DNA of 64,000 nucleotides from Lachnospiraceae bacterium (GCA_014804645.1 JAAUZI010000049.1:101217-165216); one strand, 5' to 3'. Positions 47,376 to 57,301 are shown, counted from the stretch's first letter. The notes: generated from the letters alone by a model not told the origin. Program-made: numbers and translations.

Positions 47376-48221
47376 ATGAAAATTTTGGTGACGGGTGTAA
47401 AGGGCCAGCTGGGATATGACGTGGTGAACGAGCTGGAGAAGAGAGGGATAGAGGCCGTAGGAGTGGATATCGAGGAGATGGATATCACCGATGCGGCCAG
47501 CGTGAGCAGTGTGATCCACCGGGAAATGCCGGATGCGGTGATTCATTGCGCCGCCTACACGGCGGTGGACGCTGCGGAGGAGAATGAGGCTCTGTGCCGC
47601 AGGGTCAATGCGGACGGCACCCGCAATATAGCGCAGGTCTGCAAAGAACTGGACTGCAAAATGATCTATATCAGCACGGACTATGTGTTCGGCGGTCAGG
47701 GGGAGAGGCCCTGGGAGCCGGAGGACGACAGAGATCCCCAGAGCGTCTACGGGCAGACCAAGTACGAGGGCGAGCTGGCGGTGCAGGAACTGCTGGACAA
47801 GTATTTTATTGTGCGTATCGCCTGGGTATTTGGCGTCAACGGCAAGAATTTTGTCAAAACTATGCTGAAACTGTCTGAGAATCATGACACGATCACGGTG
47901 GTGAACGACCAGTTTGGCTCTCCCACCTATACCTATGATCTGGCCAGACTGCTGGTGGATATGGTGCTCACGGAGAAGTACGGCGTTTATCACGCCACCA
48001 ACGAGGGGATCTGCTCCTGGTATGATTTCGCCTGCGCGATCTTTGAGGAGGCGGGCATCGATATGACGGTGAAACCGGTCAGCACGGCGGAGTACGGCGC
48101 CAAGGCAAGCCGTCCCGCAAACAGCCGTATGAGCAAGGAAAAACTGACGGAGAACGGGTTTGAAAGGCTGCCGGCGTGGCAGGACGCGCTGAAAAGATAT
48201 CTGGAGGTCTTAAAAAACTAA
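47376..48221 (+). CDS. rfbD: dTDP-4-dehydrorhamnose reductase
   Basis: A 281-residue short-chain dehydrogenase/reductase of the RmlD type. The NAD(P)-binding TGVKGQLG, CAAYTAVDAAEENE, the STDYVFGG block and the active-site YGQTKYEGE are in place. It makes dTDP-L-rhamnose from dTDP-4-dehydrorhamnose. The ATG at 47376 is preferred since AGGAG lies ten bases upstream; one at 47367 is a single base from the site. No rfbA, rfbB or rfbC is nearby, so the pathway is dispersed. It precedes the rpsL promoter and terminator. Confidence 0.93.
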   Translation: MKILVTGVKGQLGYDVVNELEKRGIEAVGVDIEEMDITDAASVSSVIHREMPDAVIHCAAYTAVDAAEENEALCRRVNADGTRNIAQVCKELDCKMIYISTDYVFGGQGERPWEPEDDRDPQSVYGQTKYEGELAVQELLDKYFIVRIAWVFGVNGKNFVKTMLKLSENHDTITVVNDQFGSPTYTYDLARLLVDMVLTEKYGVYHATNEGICSWYDFACAIFEEAGIDMTVKPVSTAEYGAKASRPANSRMSKEKLTENGFERLPAWQDALKRYLEVLKN

Positions 48222-48238
48222 AAACTTGAAAAAATTTG

Positions 48239-48267
48239 TTGACAAAGCATCCGCGAGTGGCTATACT
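48239..48267 (+). promoter_or_regulatory. Sigma-A promoter of rpsL-rpsG-fusA
   Basis: TTGACA and TATACT with a 17-base spacer. The spacer contains the left arm of the inverted repeat described at 48246-48296. Confidence 0.85.
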
Positions 48268-48296
48268 AATATAGCATGCGCACGGATGCTTTTTTT
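48246..48296 (+). terminator. Terminator-like inverted repeat enclosing the rpsL promoter
   Basis: AGCATCCG (48246-48253) and CGGATGCT (48283-48290) are perfect inverted repeats followed by seven T. The left arm sits in the promoter spacer, so transcripts arriving from rfbD could form the hairpin and stop, whereas transcripts starting at the promoter would lack the left arm. Confidence 0.65.
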
Positions 48297-48354
48297 GTGG
48301 ACAATAAGTGCCGGCGCAGCGCAAGTACACTATTTAAGAAAGAGGTGAAACAGA

Positions 48355-48777
48355 ATGCCAACATTTAACCAGTTAGTAAGGAAGGGCCGTCAGACAACGG
48401 TGAAGAAGTCTACCGCACCTGCACTGCAGAAGGGCTACAACTCTCTGCACAAGAAGGCAACAAATGCGTCTTCTCCGCAGAAGAGAGGTGTGTGTACCGC
48501 CGTTAAGACTGCAACCCCCAAGAAGCCTAACTCCGCTCTCAGAAAGATCGCCAGAGTGCGTCTCTCCAACGGAATCGAAGTTACCAGCTACATTCCCGGC
48601 GAGGGCCACAATCTGCAGGAGCACAGCGTTGTTCTGATCAGAGGCGGCAGAGTTAAGGATCTGCCCGGTACCAGATATCATATTATCCGTGGTACACTGG
48701 ACACTGCGGGAGTTGCTAACAGAAGGCAGGCTCGTTCCAAGTACGGCGCTAAGAGACCAAAAGATGCTAAAAAGTAA
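48355..48777 (+). CDS. rpsL: 30S ribosomal protein S12
   Basis: A 140-residue protein with NQLVRKGRQ, the KKPNSALRK and [10 protein letters not shown] loops and the C-terminal [23 protein letters not shown]. The streptomycin-related lysine in KPNSALRK appears unchanged. AGAGGTG precedes the ATG. The gene ends in a short sequence that is tandemly duplicated across the stop codon. Confidence 0.97.
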   Translation: MPTFNQLVRKGRQTTVKKSTAPALQKGYNSLHKKATNASSPQKRGVCTAVKTATPKKPNSALRKIARVRLSNGIEVTSYIPGEGHNLQEHSVVLIRGGRVKDLPGTRYHIIRGTLDTAGVANRRQARSKYGAKRPKDAKK

Positions 48778-48807
48778 GCATCTTCAAGATGCTAAAAAGT
48801 AAGCATC
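48763..48807 (+). repeat. Tandem duplication across the rpsL stop codon
   Basis: GATGCTAAAAAGTAAGCATC occurs at 48763-48782 and again at 48788-48807, spaced by TTCAA (period 25). Each copy is itself a small hairpin (GATGCT/AGCATC). The first copy encodes the last S12 residues and the stop. The 214 bases from here to rpsG hold a further GATGCTGC/GCAGCATC hairpin (48871-48890) and no gene. Confidence 0.75.
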
Positions 48808-48999
48808 CGTAGCTCTAGCAGGTGTAGTATTTGGGAAAAAGGAGGAGCGCATCCTGTGATGCCATCCTCGGATGCTGCAAGCGCAGCATCTCGGACCACA
48901 ACAACGAAACTAAGAAAAGTGTTGGAATTCTGGACTACAGATATACCGCACGAACACTTGGGGAAACACATGTGAGTACCGATGAATTAACGAAACTAA

Positions 49000-49491
<492 letters not shown>

Positions 49492-49520
49492 GAACGAGAC
49501 TAAAATAGGAGGAAAAAATC

Positions 49521-51683
49521 TTGGCTGGAAGAGAATATCCCTTAGAGAGAACCAGGAATATAGGTATCATGGCTCATATCGATGCGGGCAAGACCACATT
49601 GACTGAGCGTATCCTGTATTACACTGGTGTTAATTACAAGATCGGCGATACTCACGAAGGCACTGCTACCATGGACTGGATGGAGCAGGAGCAGGAGAGA
49701 GGTATTACCATCACTTCAGCTGCTACGACCTGTCACTGGACTCTGGAAAAAGAAACCAAGCCCGCTGAAGGCGCGTTAGAGCATCGTATCAATATCATTG
49801 ACACTCCTGGCCACGTTGACTTTACTGTAGAAGTAGAGCGTTCCTTGCGTGTACTGGACGGAGCTGTCGGTGTATTCTGTGCAAAGGGTGGTGTTGAGCC
49901 TCAGTCTGAGAACGTTTGGCGTCAGGCTGACACCTACAATGTACCCCGTATGGCATTCATCAACAAGATGGATATCCTGGGAGCCAATTTTTATGGCGCA
50001 GTGGAGCAGATCAAGACCCGTCTGGGCAAGAATGCTATCGTGCTGCAGCTGCCCATCGGCAAGGAAGACGAGTTCAAGGGCATCATCGATCTGTTTGAGA
50101 TGAAGGCATATATCTACAACGACGACAAGGGTGAGAATATCACCGTAACCGACGATTTGGGAGATATGAAGGATGATGCGGAGCTGTATCGCAGCGAGCT
50201 GATCGAGAAGATATGTGAGCTGGACGACGATCTGATGATGATGTATCTGGAGGGCGAGGAGCCTTCCGTAGAGGAACTGAAAAAGGTTCTGCGCAAAGCG
50301 ACCTGTGAGTGTACCGCAATTCCGGTATGCTGCGGTTCCGCATATCGTAACAAGGGCGTGCAGAAACTCCTGGATGCTGTTCTGGAGTATATGCCCGCGC
50401 CCACAGACATCCCTGCTATCAAGGGAACGGATCTGGATGGCAATGAGGTGGAGAGACATTCTTCTGATGAAGAGCCTTTCTCCGCTCTGGCGTTCAAGAT
50501 CATGGCTGACCCCTTCGTGGGTAAGCTGGCATTCTTCCGTGTGTATTCCGGCACCATGAACTCCGGTTCCTATGTGCTGAATGCTACGAAGGACAAGAAA
50601 GAGCGTGTGGGACGTATCCTGCAGATGCATGCCAACAAGCGTGCAGAGCTGGACAAGGTGTATTCCGGCGATATCGCCGCGGCTGTGGGCTTTAAGTTCA
50701 CCACCACCGGCGACACCATCTGCGACGAGCAGCATCCGGTTATCCTGGAGTCCATGGAGTTCCCTGAGCCTGTTATCGAGCTGGCTATCGAGCCTAAGAC
50801 CAAGGCTGGTCAGGGCAAGATGGGTGAGGCTCTGGCAAAGCTGGCAGAGGAAGATCCTACTTTCCGCGCTCACACCAATCCCGAGACCGGACAGACCATT
50901 ATCGCCGGTATGGGCGAGCTGCATCTGGAGATTATCGTTGACAGACTGCTGCGCGAGTTCAAGGTGGAGGCTAATGTAGGCGCTCCTCAGGTTGCCTACA
51001 AGGAGGCATTTACCAAGGAAGTGGAAGTGGATTCCAAGTATGCAAAACAGTCCGGCGGTCGTGGACAGTATGGTCACTGTAAGGTTAAGTTTTCACCTCT
51101 GGAGGCCAACTGTGAGAAGTTTGAGTTTGATCCCAAGGCGAATATCCTGATCAACGAGCCTCCCACACTGCTGTTTGAGTCCACCGTAGTGGGCGGCGCC
51201 ATTCCCAAGGAGTATATCCCTGCGGTCGGCGCAGGTATCAAAGAGGCAGCACAGGCAGGTATCCTGGGCGGATTCCCCGTGCTGGGTGTTCATGCCAACG
51301 TATTTGACGGTTCCTATCATGAGGTTGACTCCTCTGAGATGGCGTTCCACATTGCCGGTTCCATGGCGTTCAAGGAGGCCATGCAGAAGGCAAGCCCCGT
51401 GCTGTTAGAGCCTATCATGAAGGTTGAGGTAACCATGCCCGAGGAGTACATGGGTGATGTTATCGGTGATCTGAACTCCCGCCGTGGCCGTGTGGAAGGC
51501 ATGGACGACATCGGCGGCGGCAAGATGGTGCGTGCGTTCGTACCCCTTGCGGAGATGTTCGGTTACTCCACGGATCTGCGTTCCAAGACCCAGGGCCGCG
51601 GCAACTATTCCATGTTCTTTGACAAGTACGAGCAGGTTCCTAAGAACGTTCAGGAGAAGGTTCTGTCAGAAAAAGGAAAATAG
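49521..51683 (+). CDS. fusA: Translation elongation factor G
   Basis: A 720-residue GTPase starting at TTG (49521), since AGGAGG is eight bases upstream and [20 protein letters not shown] matches the EF-G N-terminus. The GTP-binding motifs AHIDAGKTT, the DTPGHVDFT and NKMD elements, domain II, and domain IV/V follow. It catalyses translocation and, with RRF, ribosome recycling. Full length, with no fusidic-acid-type anomaly evident by eye. It follows rpsG by 29 bases. Confidence 0.97.
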   Translation: MAGREYPLERTRNIGIMAHIDAGKTTLTERILYYTGVNYKIGDTHEGTATMDWMEQEQERGITITSAATTCHWTLEKETKPAEGALEHRINIIDTPGHVDFTVEVERSLRVLDGAVGVFCAKGGVEPQSENVWRQADTYNVPRMAFINKMDILGANFYGAVEQIKTRLGKNAIVLQLPIGKEDEFKGIIDLFEMKAYIYNDDKGENITVTDDLGDMKDDAELYRSELIEKICELDDDLMMMYLEGEEPSVEELKKVLRKATCECTAIPVCCGSAYRNKGVQKLLDAVLEYMPAPTDIPAIKGTDLDGNEVERHSSDEEPFSALAFKIMADPFVGKLAFFRVYSGTMNSGSYVLNATKDKKERVGRILQMHANKRAELDKVYSGDIAAAVGFKFTTTGDTICDEQHPVILESMEFPEPVIELAIEPKTKAGQGKMGEALAKLAEEDPTFRAHTNPETGQTIIAGMGELHLEIIVDRLLREFKVEANVGAPQVAYKEAFTKEVEVDSKYAKQSGGRGQYGHCKVKFSPLEANCEKFEFDPKANILINEPPTLLFESTVVGGAIPKEYIPAVGAGIKEAAQAGILGGFPVLGVHANVFDGSYHEVDSSEMAFHIAGSMAFKEAMQKASPVLLEPIMKVEVTMPEEYMGDVIGDLNSRRGRVEGMDDIGGGKMVRAFVPLAEMFGYSTDLRSKTQGRGNYSMFFDKYEQVPKNVQEKVLSEKGK

Positions 51684-51706
51684 TTTGTATTTTCATTAAA
51701 AATAAC

Positions 51707-51735
51707 TTGAAAAACCTCTGATTATCTAATATAAT
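51707..51735 (+). promoter_or_regulatory. Sigma-A promoter of tuf, overlapping a hairpin
   Basis: TTGAAA and TATAAT with a 17-base spacer. CCTCTGATTAT (51715-51725) and ATAATCAGAGG (51731-51741) form a perfect inverted repeat around the -10, so a read-through transcript from fusA could fold here. A second hairpin CGCCAAAG/CTTTGGCG (51757-51784) lies in the leader. Confidence 0.8.
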
Positions 51736-51823
51736 CAGAGGTAGCCAAGTTCAAAGCGCCAAAGGGCGCAAGGCCACTTTGGCGAAACAAAAAACCAGTT
51801 TAATTTTAAGGAGGACTACAATA

Positions 51824-53011
51824 ATGGCTAAAGCTAAATTTGAAAGAACAAAGCCCCATTGTAACATTGGTACCATTGGTCACGTTGACCATGGCAAAAC
51901 CACACTGACCGCTGCTATCACCAAGGTTCTGGCTGAGAGAGTAGCAGGTAACGAGAAGGTAGATTTCGAGAACATCGATAAGGCTCCCGAAGAGAGAGAG
52001 CGTGGTATCACCATTTCTACCGCTCACGTTGAGTATCAGACCGAGAAGAGACACTATGCACACGTTGACTGCCCGGGCCATGCTGACTATGTAAAGAACA
52101 TGATCACTGGTGCTGCACAGATGGACGGCGCTATCCTGGTGGTAGCTGCTACCGACGGCGTTATGGCTCAGACCAAGGAGCACATCCTGCTGTCCCGTCA
52201 GGTGGGCGTGCCTTATATCATCGTATTTATGAACAAGTGCGACATGGTTGACGATCCCGAGCTGCTGGAGCTGGTTGAGATGGAGATCACCGAGCAGCTG
52301 GAGGAGTACAACTTTACCGATTGCCCGATCATCAAGGGTTCCGCTCTGAAGGCTCTGGAAGATCCCAGCGGCGAGTGGGGCGACAAGGTTATGGAGCTGA
52401 TGGCTACCGTTGACGATTATATTCCTGATCCTCAGCGTGACACTGACAAGCCTTTCCTGATGCCTGTAGAGGATGTATTCACCATTACCGGTCGTGGTAC
52501 TGTTGCAACTGGTAGAGTGGAGCGTGGTACTCTGCACCTGAACGACGAAGTTGAGATCGTTGGTATCAAGGAGGAGACCAAGAAGACTGTTGTTACCGGT
52601 ATCGAGATGTTCCGTAAGATGCTGGATGAGGCACAGGCTGGTGATAACATCGGCGCACTGCTGCGTGGCGTTCAGAGAACCGAGATCGAGAGAGGCCAGG
52701 TTCTGGCTAAACCCGGCAGCGTTACCTGCCACAAGAAGTTTACCGCTCAGGTATACGTTCTGACCAAGGACGAGGGTGGTCGTCATACACCTTTCTTCAA
52801 CAATTATCGTCCTCAGTTCTACTTCAGAACAACCGACGTTACCGGCGTTTGCGAGCTGCCTGCTGGCACCGAGATGTGCATGCCTGGCGACAACGTTGAG
52901 ATGACTATCGAGCTGATTCATCCCATCGCTATGGAGCAGGGTCTGACATTCGCTATCCGTGAGGGTGGCAGAACCGTTGGTTCCGGCCGTGTGGCTACTA
53001 TTATTGAGTAA
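51824..53011 (+). CDS. tuf: Translation elongation factor Tu
   Basis: A 395-residue GTPase with [22 protein letters not shown] and NKCD motifs and domains 2 and 3, ending [14 protein letters not shown]. It delivers aminoacyl-tRNA to the ribosome. The ATG at 51824 has AAGGAGG upstream; in-frame codons back to 51779 do not match the family. Its final codons recur twice downstream (57909-57936 and 61775-61826), so its 3' end appears to be an integration target. Confidence 0.97.
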   Translation: MAKAKFERTKPHCNIGTIGHVDHGKTTLTAAITKVLAERVAGNEKVDFENIDKAPEERERGITISTAHVEYQTEKRHYAHVDCPGHADYVKNMITGAAQMDGAILVVAATDGVMAQTKEHILLSRQVGVPYIIVFMNKCDMVDDPELLELVEMEITEQLEEYNFTDCPIIKGSALKALEDPSGEWGDKVMELMATVDDYIPDPQRDTDKPFLMPVEDVFTITGRGTVATGRVERGTLHLNDEVEIVGIKEETKKTVVTGIEMFRKMLDEAQAGDNIGALLRGVQRTEIERGQVLAKPGSVTCHKKFTAQVYVLTKDEGGRHTPFFNNYRPQFYFRTTDVTGVCELPAGTEMCMPGDNVEMTIELIHPIAMEQGLTFAIREGGRTVGSGRVATIIE

Positions 53012-53012
53012 T
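52985..53012 (+). other. Att-like repeat, copy 1 (3' end of tuf)
   Basis: The last eight sense codons of tuf plus its TAA and one base: GGCCGTGTGGCTACTATT then ATTGAGTAAT. This 28-base block recurs at 57909 with three changes, and an extended 52-base version (52961-53012) recurs at 61775 with eight changes. Confidence 0.7.
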
Positions 53013-53047
53013 CGTCAGTTTAAAACCAAATACTATTAAAAGAATCC

Positions 53048-53085
53048 CCGCAATCCTTTGTTTTTCAAGGGGTTGCGGTTTCTTT
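53048..53085 (+). terminator. Rho-independent terminator after tuf
   Basis: CCGCAATCC pairs with GGGTTGCGG (one T-G pair) across a 13-base loop and is followed by TTTCTTTTT. AT-rich island DNA begins just beyond. Confidence 0.82.
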
Positions 53086-53229
53086 TTACTTAAAAAGGTT
53101 TGCGAACGCAATTCAAGGAAATTTACATATATTAGGAATAAACAAATACAAGGTTCTGATTTGGTTCTAAAAATTTGTTAAATAGAATAATAAATAAAAA
53201 TTTACACAAAATATTGTTGAAATAGTGTC

Positions 53230-53258
53230 TTTTCATACAAGATAAAGTATGGTACAAT
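53230..53258 (+). promoter_or_regulatory. Candidate promoter of the HD-PRTase operon
   Basis: TTTTCA and TACAAT with a 17-base spacer, 37 bases before the first gene. Confidence 0.5.
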
Positions 53259-53294
53259 ATAAATATTGAATCTAATAGAAAGTGATGTGGAGCA

Positions 53295-53717
53295 ATGGAA
53301 CAGGAAGCTAGTAATTTTTTGGAGAAATTTGTGGCATCGTTGTGTGTACGTGGAGTTACATCAATTCCTTTTACTGGTGAAGAATTTCAGCAAGGTGTTT
53401 GTGCGATGGAGAATGTATTGCATGAACATTTGAATACTGTGGACTTTGCAAAGTTATCTGATATGTTTATAAAAGTTCCTGTTGAGGAGACCTATCAGCA
53501 GATAAGAACAATGTTTATGAATCTGAATGGACATGGAATTAGTTTTTCAGGAGTAGACAACCCAATGTGGTCAGTTATGACTATTAAGATGACACCATAT
53601 CGTGCCAATAAAGTTTTAAATGATGATTCTATAATTAATGTTGACATAAATCTCATGAATCGAATTGCAGAAGAATTTTGTGAAGCGGCAGGTGTTGAAC
53701 TATGGGAAGAGTTATAG
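53295..53717 (+). CDS. Unknown 140-residue partner of the HD-PRTase protein
   Basis: A small, soluble protein with no motif I recognise. It is predicted alpha/beta, with two histidines in the first half and the phrase MFMNLNGHGISFSGVDNPMW in the middle; there is no signal peptide or membrane segment. GGAG lies five bases before the ATG. Its 3' end overlaps the start of the large HD-PRTase gene by 16 bases, so the pair is translationally coupled and probably acts together. It is AT-rich like its partner, unlike the ribosomal genes upstream. It could be a regulator, an inhibitor/antitoxin-like partner or a small catalytic subunit; none of these is supported directly. Confidence 0.72.
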   Translation: MEQEASNFLEKFVASLCVRGVTSIPFTGEEFQQGVCAMENVLHEHLNTVDFAKLSDMFIKVPVEETYQQIRTMFMNLNGHGISFSGVDNPMWSVMTIKMTPYRANKVLNDDSIINVDINLMNRIAEEFCEAAGVELWEEL

Positions 53718-56470
53718 ATTTACTTCAAAGTGATGAATTTGAATGGATAAGAAACCAGATAGAGTCGTATGTTATTCAGGTCATGGGGGCGTATTTAGAA
53801 GAATGCGAACAAAAGTGTAATAATACGAGGCTTGCACCAACGCACACCAAAAATTTTTATGATTCTGTATGGGGAACAATTGAAATAAATGAAGGTGAAA
53901 TACTCATTCTTGATAGTCCTATTATGCAACGTCTCAGAAATATTAAACAGTTAGGATTAGCCGATGTATTATATAGCAGTGCTACACATACTCGTTTTTC
54001 ACATACATTAGGAGTATTACAGACGGCTGATACAATGGCGTTTCAGATTACTAAAGAACTTGAGAAGAAAGAGGTTCATACGAAAGAGGAAGTGCGGCAG
54101 GTTATAAGACTTGCTGCTATTTTTCATGATTGTGGACATATGTTCTGCAGCCATGCGTCGGAAATGTATTTTCAAAAAAATCGTAAGGCTAATTTATATA
54201 AACAAGTTAATAGTATTAGAGAAGTATTTTCATGTAATTTAAGAATAAAACCCTCTCTTTCAGAGTTTATATCAATATTAATTTTGAATTCTACAGGCAT
54301 AAGAAGACTATTGGATATTATCAAAAGCGGTTTAGATAATTTTGATTTTGTCAAATATAATCAAGATGATTTGATTGAAAAAATAATTTGTATAATTTTA
54401 GGTTTTCCGTATTCAGAATCATATATACCCTATGCTAAAGTTATTAGTGGACAAATTGATTCGGATAAATTAGACTATTTAAAGCGGGACTCCCATTCAA
54501 CAGGTGTTCCGGTGGCAGTAGATATGTCAAGAGTTTTTCAAAAACTGAGAGTTGTAGCCAATCAAAAAGATTACGATATGGTATCACATCATGATCCTGA
54601 AAAAACGCAAGTATATAAGATGGCTATTGCACCTGCTGCAATTAATACTATAGATCAATTAGTGATGTCTCGATTTATGATGTTTGAAAATATATATTAT
54701 CATCAAAAAACTTTGACAGCAGAGGAAATGCTAAGATATGCAATTTATGATTTGGATATGTCAACAACAGGGCTATTTGATGATTTATCTAAAGTACTTG
54801 TGCTAAATGACAGCATGGTGATTAGCCAAAAGTTCGATGTTATAATTAAGAATTTAGGTTTTGAAGTTAAAATTAATGATCATGATAGATATCAAAGAGC
54901 ATGCGATATATTAAGCAATCTTCATAAAAGAGCAATATTTAAGAGATGTGTTGCTTTTACAGATAGAAATTTGACCAAAGCAATTTATAAAGATAAGGAA
55001 TTTTATACTAGAATAATTGCAGAGAAAGTGGTTGAAGAAAAAGATGAGTTTATTAGCAATGTCATAGAAGAAGTAAAAATCATTAAAGGATATTTGAAAA
55101 ATTCACATTTCTATTTTAATAAAAATACAGATTTGCTTTTTATTTCTACACCAGAAATTTCAGCAGCATCTATGAATAGTAATATTGCAATTGATGATAA
55201 AATAAATAAAGATCGTGATATGGAATTTGAAGCTGATAGTTGGTTGCAGAGTCGTGCATCGCGTAAACCACAAAATTTTTTGGTATCTTATCCAGAGGAT
55301 CGATACATTGTTTATATTGCAGCTGAAGTGGTGTTACTTAAAAAGTTTGGTTTGTTGATTAATGATATGATAATATACAGCGAAGAAGATGAGCAACATA
55401 TTAATGAGGTTAAAAAGTATTTAGACCAAAAAAACTATTTTAAAGAATTATATATGTTAGCACCAGAGAATAGTATTGATACACTATGGGGCAGAATAAA
55501 AGATCTAATTGAGGCTTGGAAATCTTATGAAATTTTTGATTTTAATATCGGGGCAGGTATTAAAATTGACGAAACTTATTTAAAAATGCATTTAAAGCAA
55601 TATATGTCATTTAGAAATGAAATTGGAGATTTTGAAGTTTTTTTAAATGGGTATTTGAAAATGCTTTCCAATATTCAAATTATATCAAAAGCTAAGATTA
55701 CTTCTGCATTAAAAAATAATTTTACAAAAATTATAACTGAAGAATCATGTAATATGAGTGATTTGGCGGTGTGTAATATAGGTGATTTACAGGACAGTAG
55801 CGCGTTAGTTGCATATCATGTGAATATTGTTAATAATGTTATGGGAAGCAAATGGAAGGCAAAATCTTTGGATAGAATTCTAAAGGATGCAGTGGAGGGT
55901 CAAAAGATAGTTTTCTTAGAGGATGCTTTTTGTTCGGGAAGACAAATTTTGTCAGTATTTGAGACATATATGGGAATTCCTATAGATGAAAGACAAACAC
56001 AAGAAACGCATGTAGAAGAACTTTCTGACGAACTGAAACAGAAACTGAAACGTTGCAAATTATATTTTTCATTTATATACTATGAAAAGAGTAATGAAGA
56101 TTTTTTCTATTCTCGTTTGAGGGAAATTGGTTTGAATAATGTAAAAATTTTTGCTCAACAGACATTTCCAGAAGGATATTTTAGACAGAGTAGGGATGAA
56201 AGTGAGCAGATTGAAATTTCTGTAGTAAAAAAATATCTTCTGAAAGTGGGTAAAAAGCTCATAGAATATAAAGCGTTGGATGAAAAAGGCAATAGAAAAG
56301 AAAAGTGGACAGATGAAAGAATTGAACAAAGCCTTTTGGGGTATAATGATGCACAACAGTTAATTGCCTTTTCGTGGAATACTCCTACATATACGATAAC
56401 TCCATTATGGTTAAGAGTTGATACAGAAGATTTCAAGTGGGTGCCATTATTTCCAAGAATTGATAAATAA
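53702..56470 (+). CDS. SAMHD1-like HD phosphohydrolase fused to a phosphoribosyltransferase-like domain
   Basis: A 922-residue soluble fusion. N-terminal HD domain: SPIMQRLRNIKQLGLADVLY, His96 and His101 in THTRFSHTLG, His142-Asp143 in FHDCGHMFCSHA, and IDSDKLDYLKRDSHSTGVP (253-269). These match the SAMHD1/dNTP triphosphohydrolase pattern, with Asp255, Lys256, Tyr259 and Asp263 in the positions of SAMHD1 Asp311, Lys312, Tyr315 and Asp319 as I recall them. A helical linker leads to a C-terminal PRTase-like domain with IVFLEDAFCSGRQIL near residue 738-752 (the PRPP-loop type acidic-x-x-x-Ser-Gly) and a terminal WNTPTYTITPLWL, PLFPR signature resembling the PRTase-CE family of predicted conflict systems. 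Both metal and PRPP-type motifs look intact. Coupled to a 140-residue gene upstream; AT-rich. Confidence 0.85.
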   Translation: MGRVIDLLQSDEFEWIRNQIESYVIQVMGAYLEECEQKCNNTRLAPTHTKNFYDSVWGTIEINEGEILILDSPIMQRLRNIKQLGLADVLYSSATHTRFSHTLGVLQTADTMAFQITKELEKKEVHTKEEVRQVIRLAAIFHDCGHMFCSHASEMYFQKNRKANLYKQVNSIREVFSCNLRIKPSLSEFISILILNSTGIRRLLDIIKSGLDNFDFVKYNQDDLIEKIICIILGFPYSESYIPYAKVISGQIDSDKLDYLKRDSHSTGVPVAVDMSRVFQKLRVVANQKDYDMVSHHDPEKTQVYKMAIAPAAINTIDQLVMSRFMMFENIYYHQKTLTAEEMLRYAIYDLDMSTTGLFDDLSKVLVLNDSMVISQKFDVIIKNLGFEVKINDHDRYQRACDILSNLHKRAIFKRCVAFTDRNLTKAIYKDKEFYTRIIAEKVVEEKDEFISNVIEEVKIIKGYLKNSHFYFNKNTDLLFISTPEISAASMNSNIAIDDKINKDRDMEFEADSWLQSRASRKPQNFLVSYPEDRYIVYIAAEVVLLKKFGLLINDMIIYSEEDEQHINEVKKYLDQKNYFKELYMLAPENSIDTLWGRIKDLIEAWKSYEIFDFNIGAGIKIDETYLKMHLKQYMSFRNEIGDFEVFLNGYLKMLSNIQIISKAKITSALKNNFTKIITEESCNMSDLAVCNIGDLQDSSALVAYHVNIVNNVMGSKWKAKSLDRILKDAVEGQKIVFLEDAFCSGRQILSVFETYMGIPIDERQTQETHVEELSDELKQKLKRCKLYFSFIYYEKSNEDFFYSRLREIGLNNVKIFAQQTFPEGYFRQSRDESEQIEISVVKKYLLKVGKKLIEYKALDEKGNRKEKWTDERIEQSLLGYNDAQQLIAFSWNTPTYTITPLWLRVDTEDFKWVPLFPRIDK

Positions 56471-56644
56471 GCGAGAGAGAAAAAAATTGAATAAAGTTTG
56501 AGACGGAGATGTGGACATTTTCTTGAACTGGTTAGACAGCCGATTCCAAGCTTTGCCTGGGGAGTGTATGAAAGTTTTTCTGTAAATAGCTATTAACAAT
56601 TAGGTCTTCTATGATATAATCAAAATCATAGGAGGCCTATTATT

Positions 56645-56710
56645 ATGGCAAGAGAAAAGAAACCTGTACACAAAGTACAAATGACCGAGGGAAAGCGCAA
56701 CATCAGATGA
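56645..56710 (+). pseudogene. IS256-family transposase remnant
   Basis: The frame reads MAREKKPVHKVQMTEGKRNI and stops after one more residue. That is the start of clostridial IS256-type transposases as I know them, cut off at about residue 20. GGAGG precedes the ATG and a TATAAT lies at 56615. It marks past insertion-sequence activity or a recombination joint inside the island. The terminal repeats were not found. The 174 bases before it show no intact gene, only a possible coding scrap ending near 56586. Confidence 0.75.
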
Positions 56711-56717
56711 GGTTGCT

Positions 56718-56819
56718 ATGTCCTCAAGTAGTTTTGATGTAAAATATCAACCAGAACAGAATATAAGTTATTGGAAAAAAGATTATTTAGAAAATGGTAC
56801 TGTAGGAGATTCTGCATGA
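56718..56819 (+). CDS. Possible small protein of 33 residues before the kinase
   Basis: A short frame (MSSSSFDVKYQPEQ to GTVGDSA) whose TGA overlaps the ATG of the P-loop kinase as ATGA, giving a coupled arrangement. It has no clear ribosome binding site and begins eight bases after the transposase remnant. It could be a decayed gene end brought next to the kinase. Weak support. Confidence 0.25.
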   Translation: MSSSSFDVKYQPEQNISYWKKDYLENGTVGDSA

Positions 56820-57301
56820 GAGTAATCATTATAAATGGTCCCATGGGAGTGGGAAAAACAACGATAGGAAAGTATATTGCAGAAAAATATGAAGGGACAG
56901 CTTTTATAGATGGAGACTGGTGCTTAGATATTCATCCATTTGTTGGAAATCGCGAAACCAAAACGATGGCAATAGACAATATTTTGCATATGGTTGACAA
57001 CTACAGGAAGTGTTCGATATGCAAAATGATTGTTTTGGTATGGCTAATGGATGAACAATGGGTGTATCAAAGAGTCGTTGACGGAATCTCCGATATGGGA
57101 TTAGAAGTAAAAAGCGCTGTTTTGGTTTGCGATAAAAATAATTTGATGGATAGGTGGAAAAATGATAAAAACTGTGAATGGAGAACACAGGAATGGCTTG
57201 AAGTAAGTTTAAAATCTTTATTATTTTTCTCATCTTTAGAAAATAGTATTGATACAAGCGATTTGACAGTTGATATAGTGGCGGATATGATAATGCGCTA
57301 G
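56816..57301 (+). CDS. P-loop nucleotide-binding kinase-like protein
   Basis: A 161-residue protein with Walker A GPMGVGKTT (residues 8-16) and an adjacent FIDGDWCLDIHPF. The layout resembles small nucleoside, shikimate-type or aminoglycoside-associated kinases. The catalytic substrate is not evident. The start at 56816 has TAGGAG seven bases upstream; a longer in-frame reading back to 56771 is not needed. It is AT-rich, between a transposase remnant and a broken HIT gene. Confidence 0.75.
   Translation: MRVIIINGPMGVGKTTIGKYIAEKYEGTAFIDGDWCLDIHPFVGNRETKTMAIDNILHMVDNYRKCSICKMIVLVWLMDEQWVYQRVVDGISDMGLEVKSAVLVCDKNNLMDRWKNDKNCEWRTQEWLEVSLKSLLFFSSLENSIDTSDLTVDIVADMIMR

Noticed and set aside
48763..48890. 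A CRISPR-like repeat array near rpsL
   Set aside because: Only two copies at a 25-base period, part of the coding sequence, without spacers of equal length.
49776..52921. Long minus-strand frames opposite fusA and tuf
   Set aside because: They lie wholly inside highly conserved genes, start at implausible codons and show no recognisable motif.
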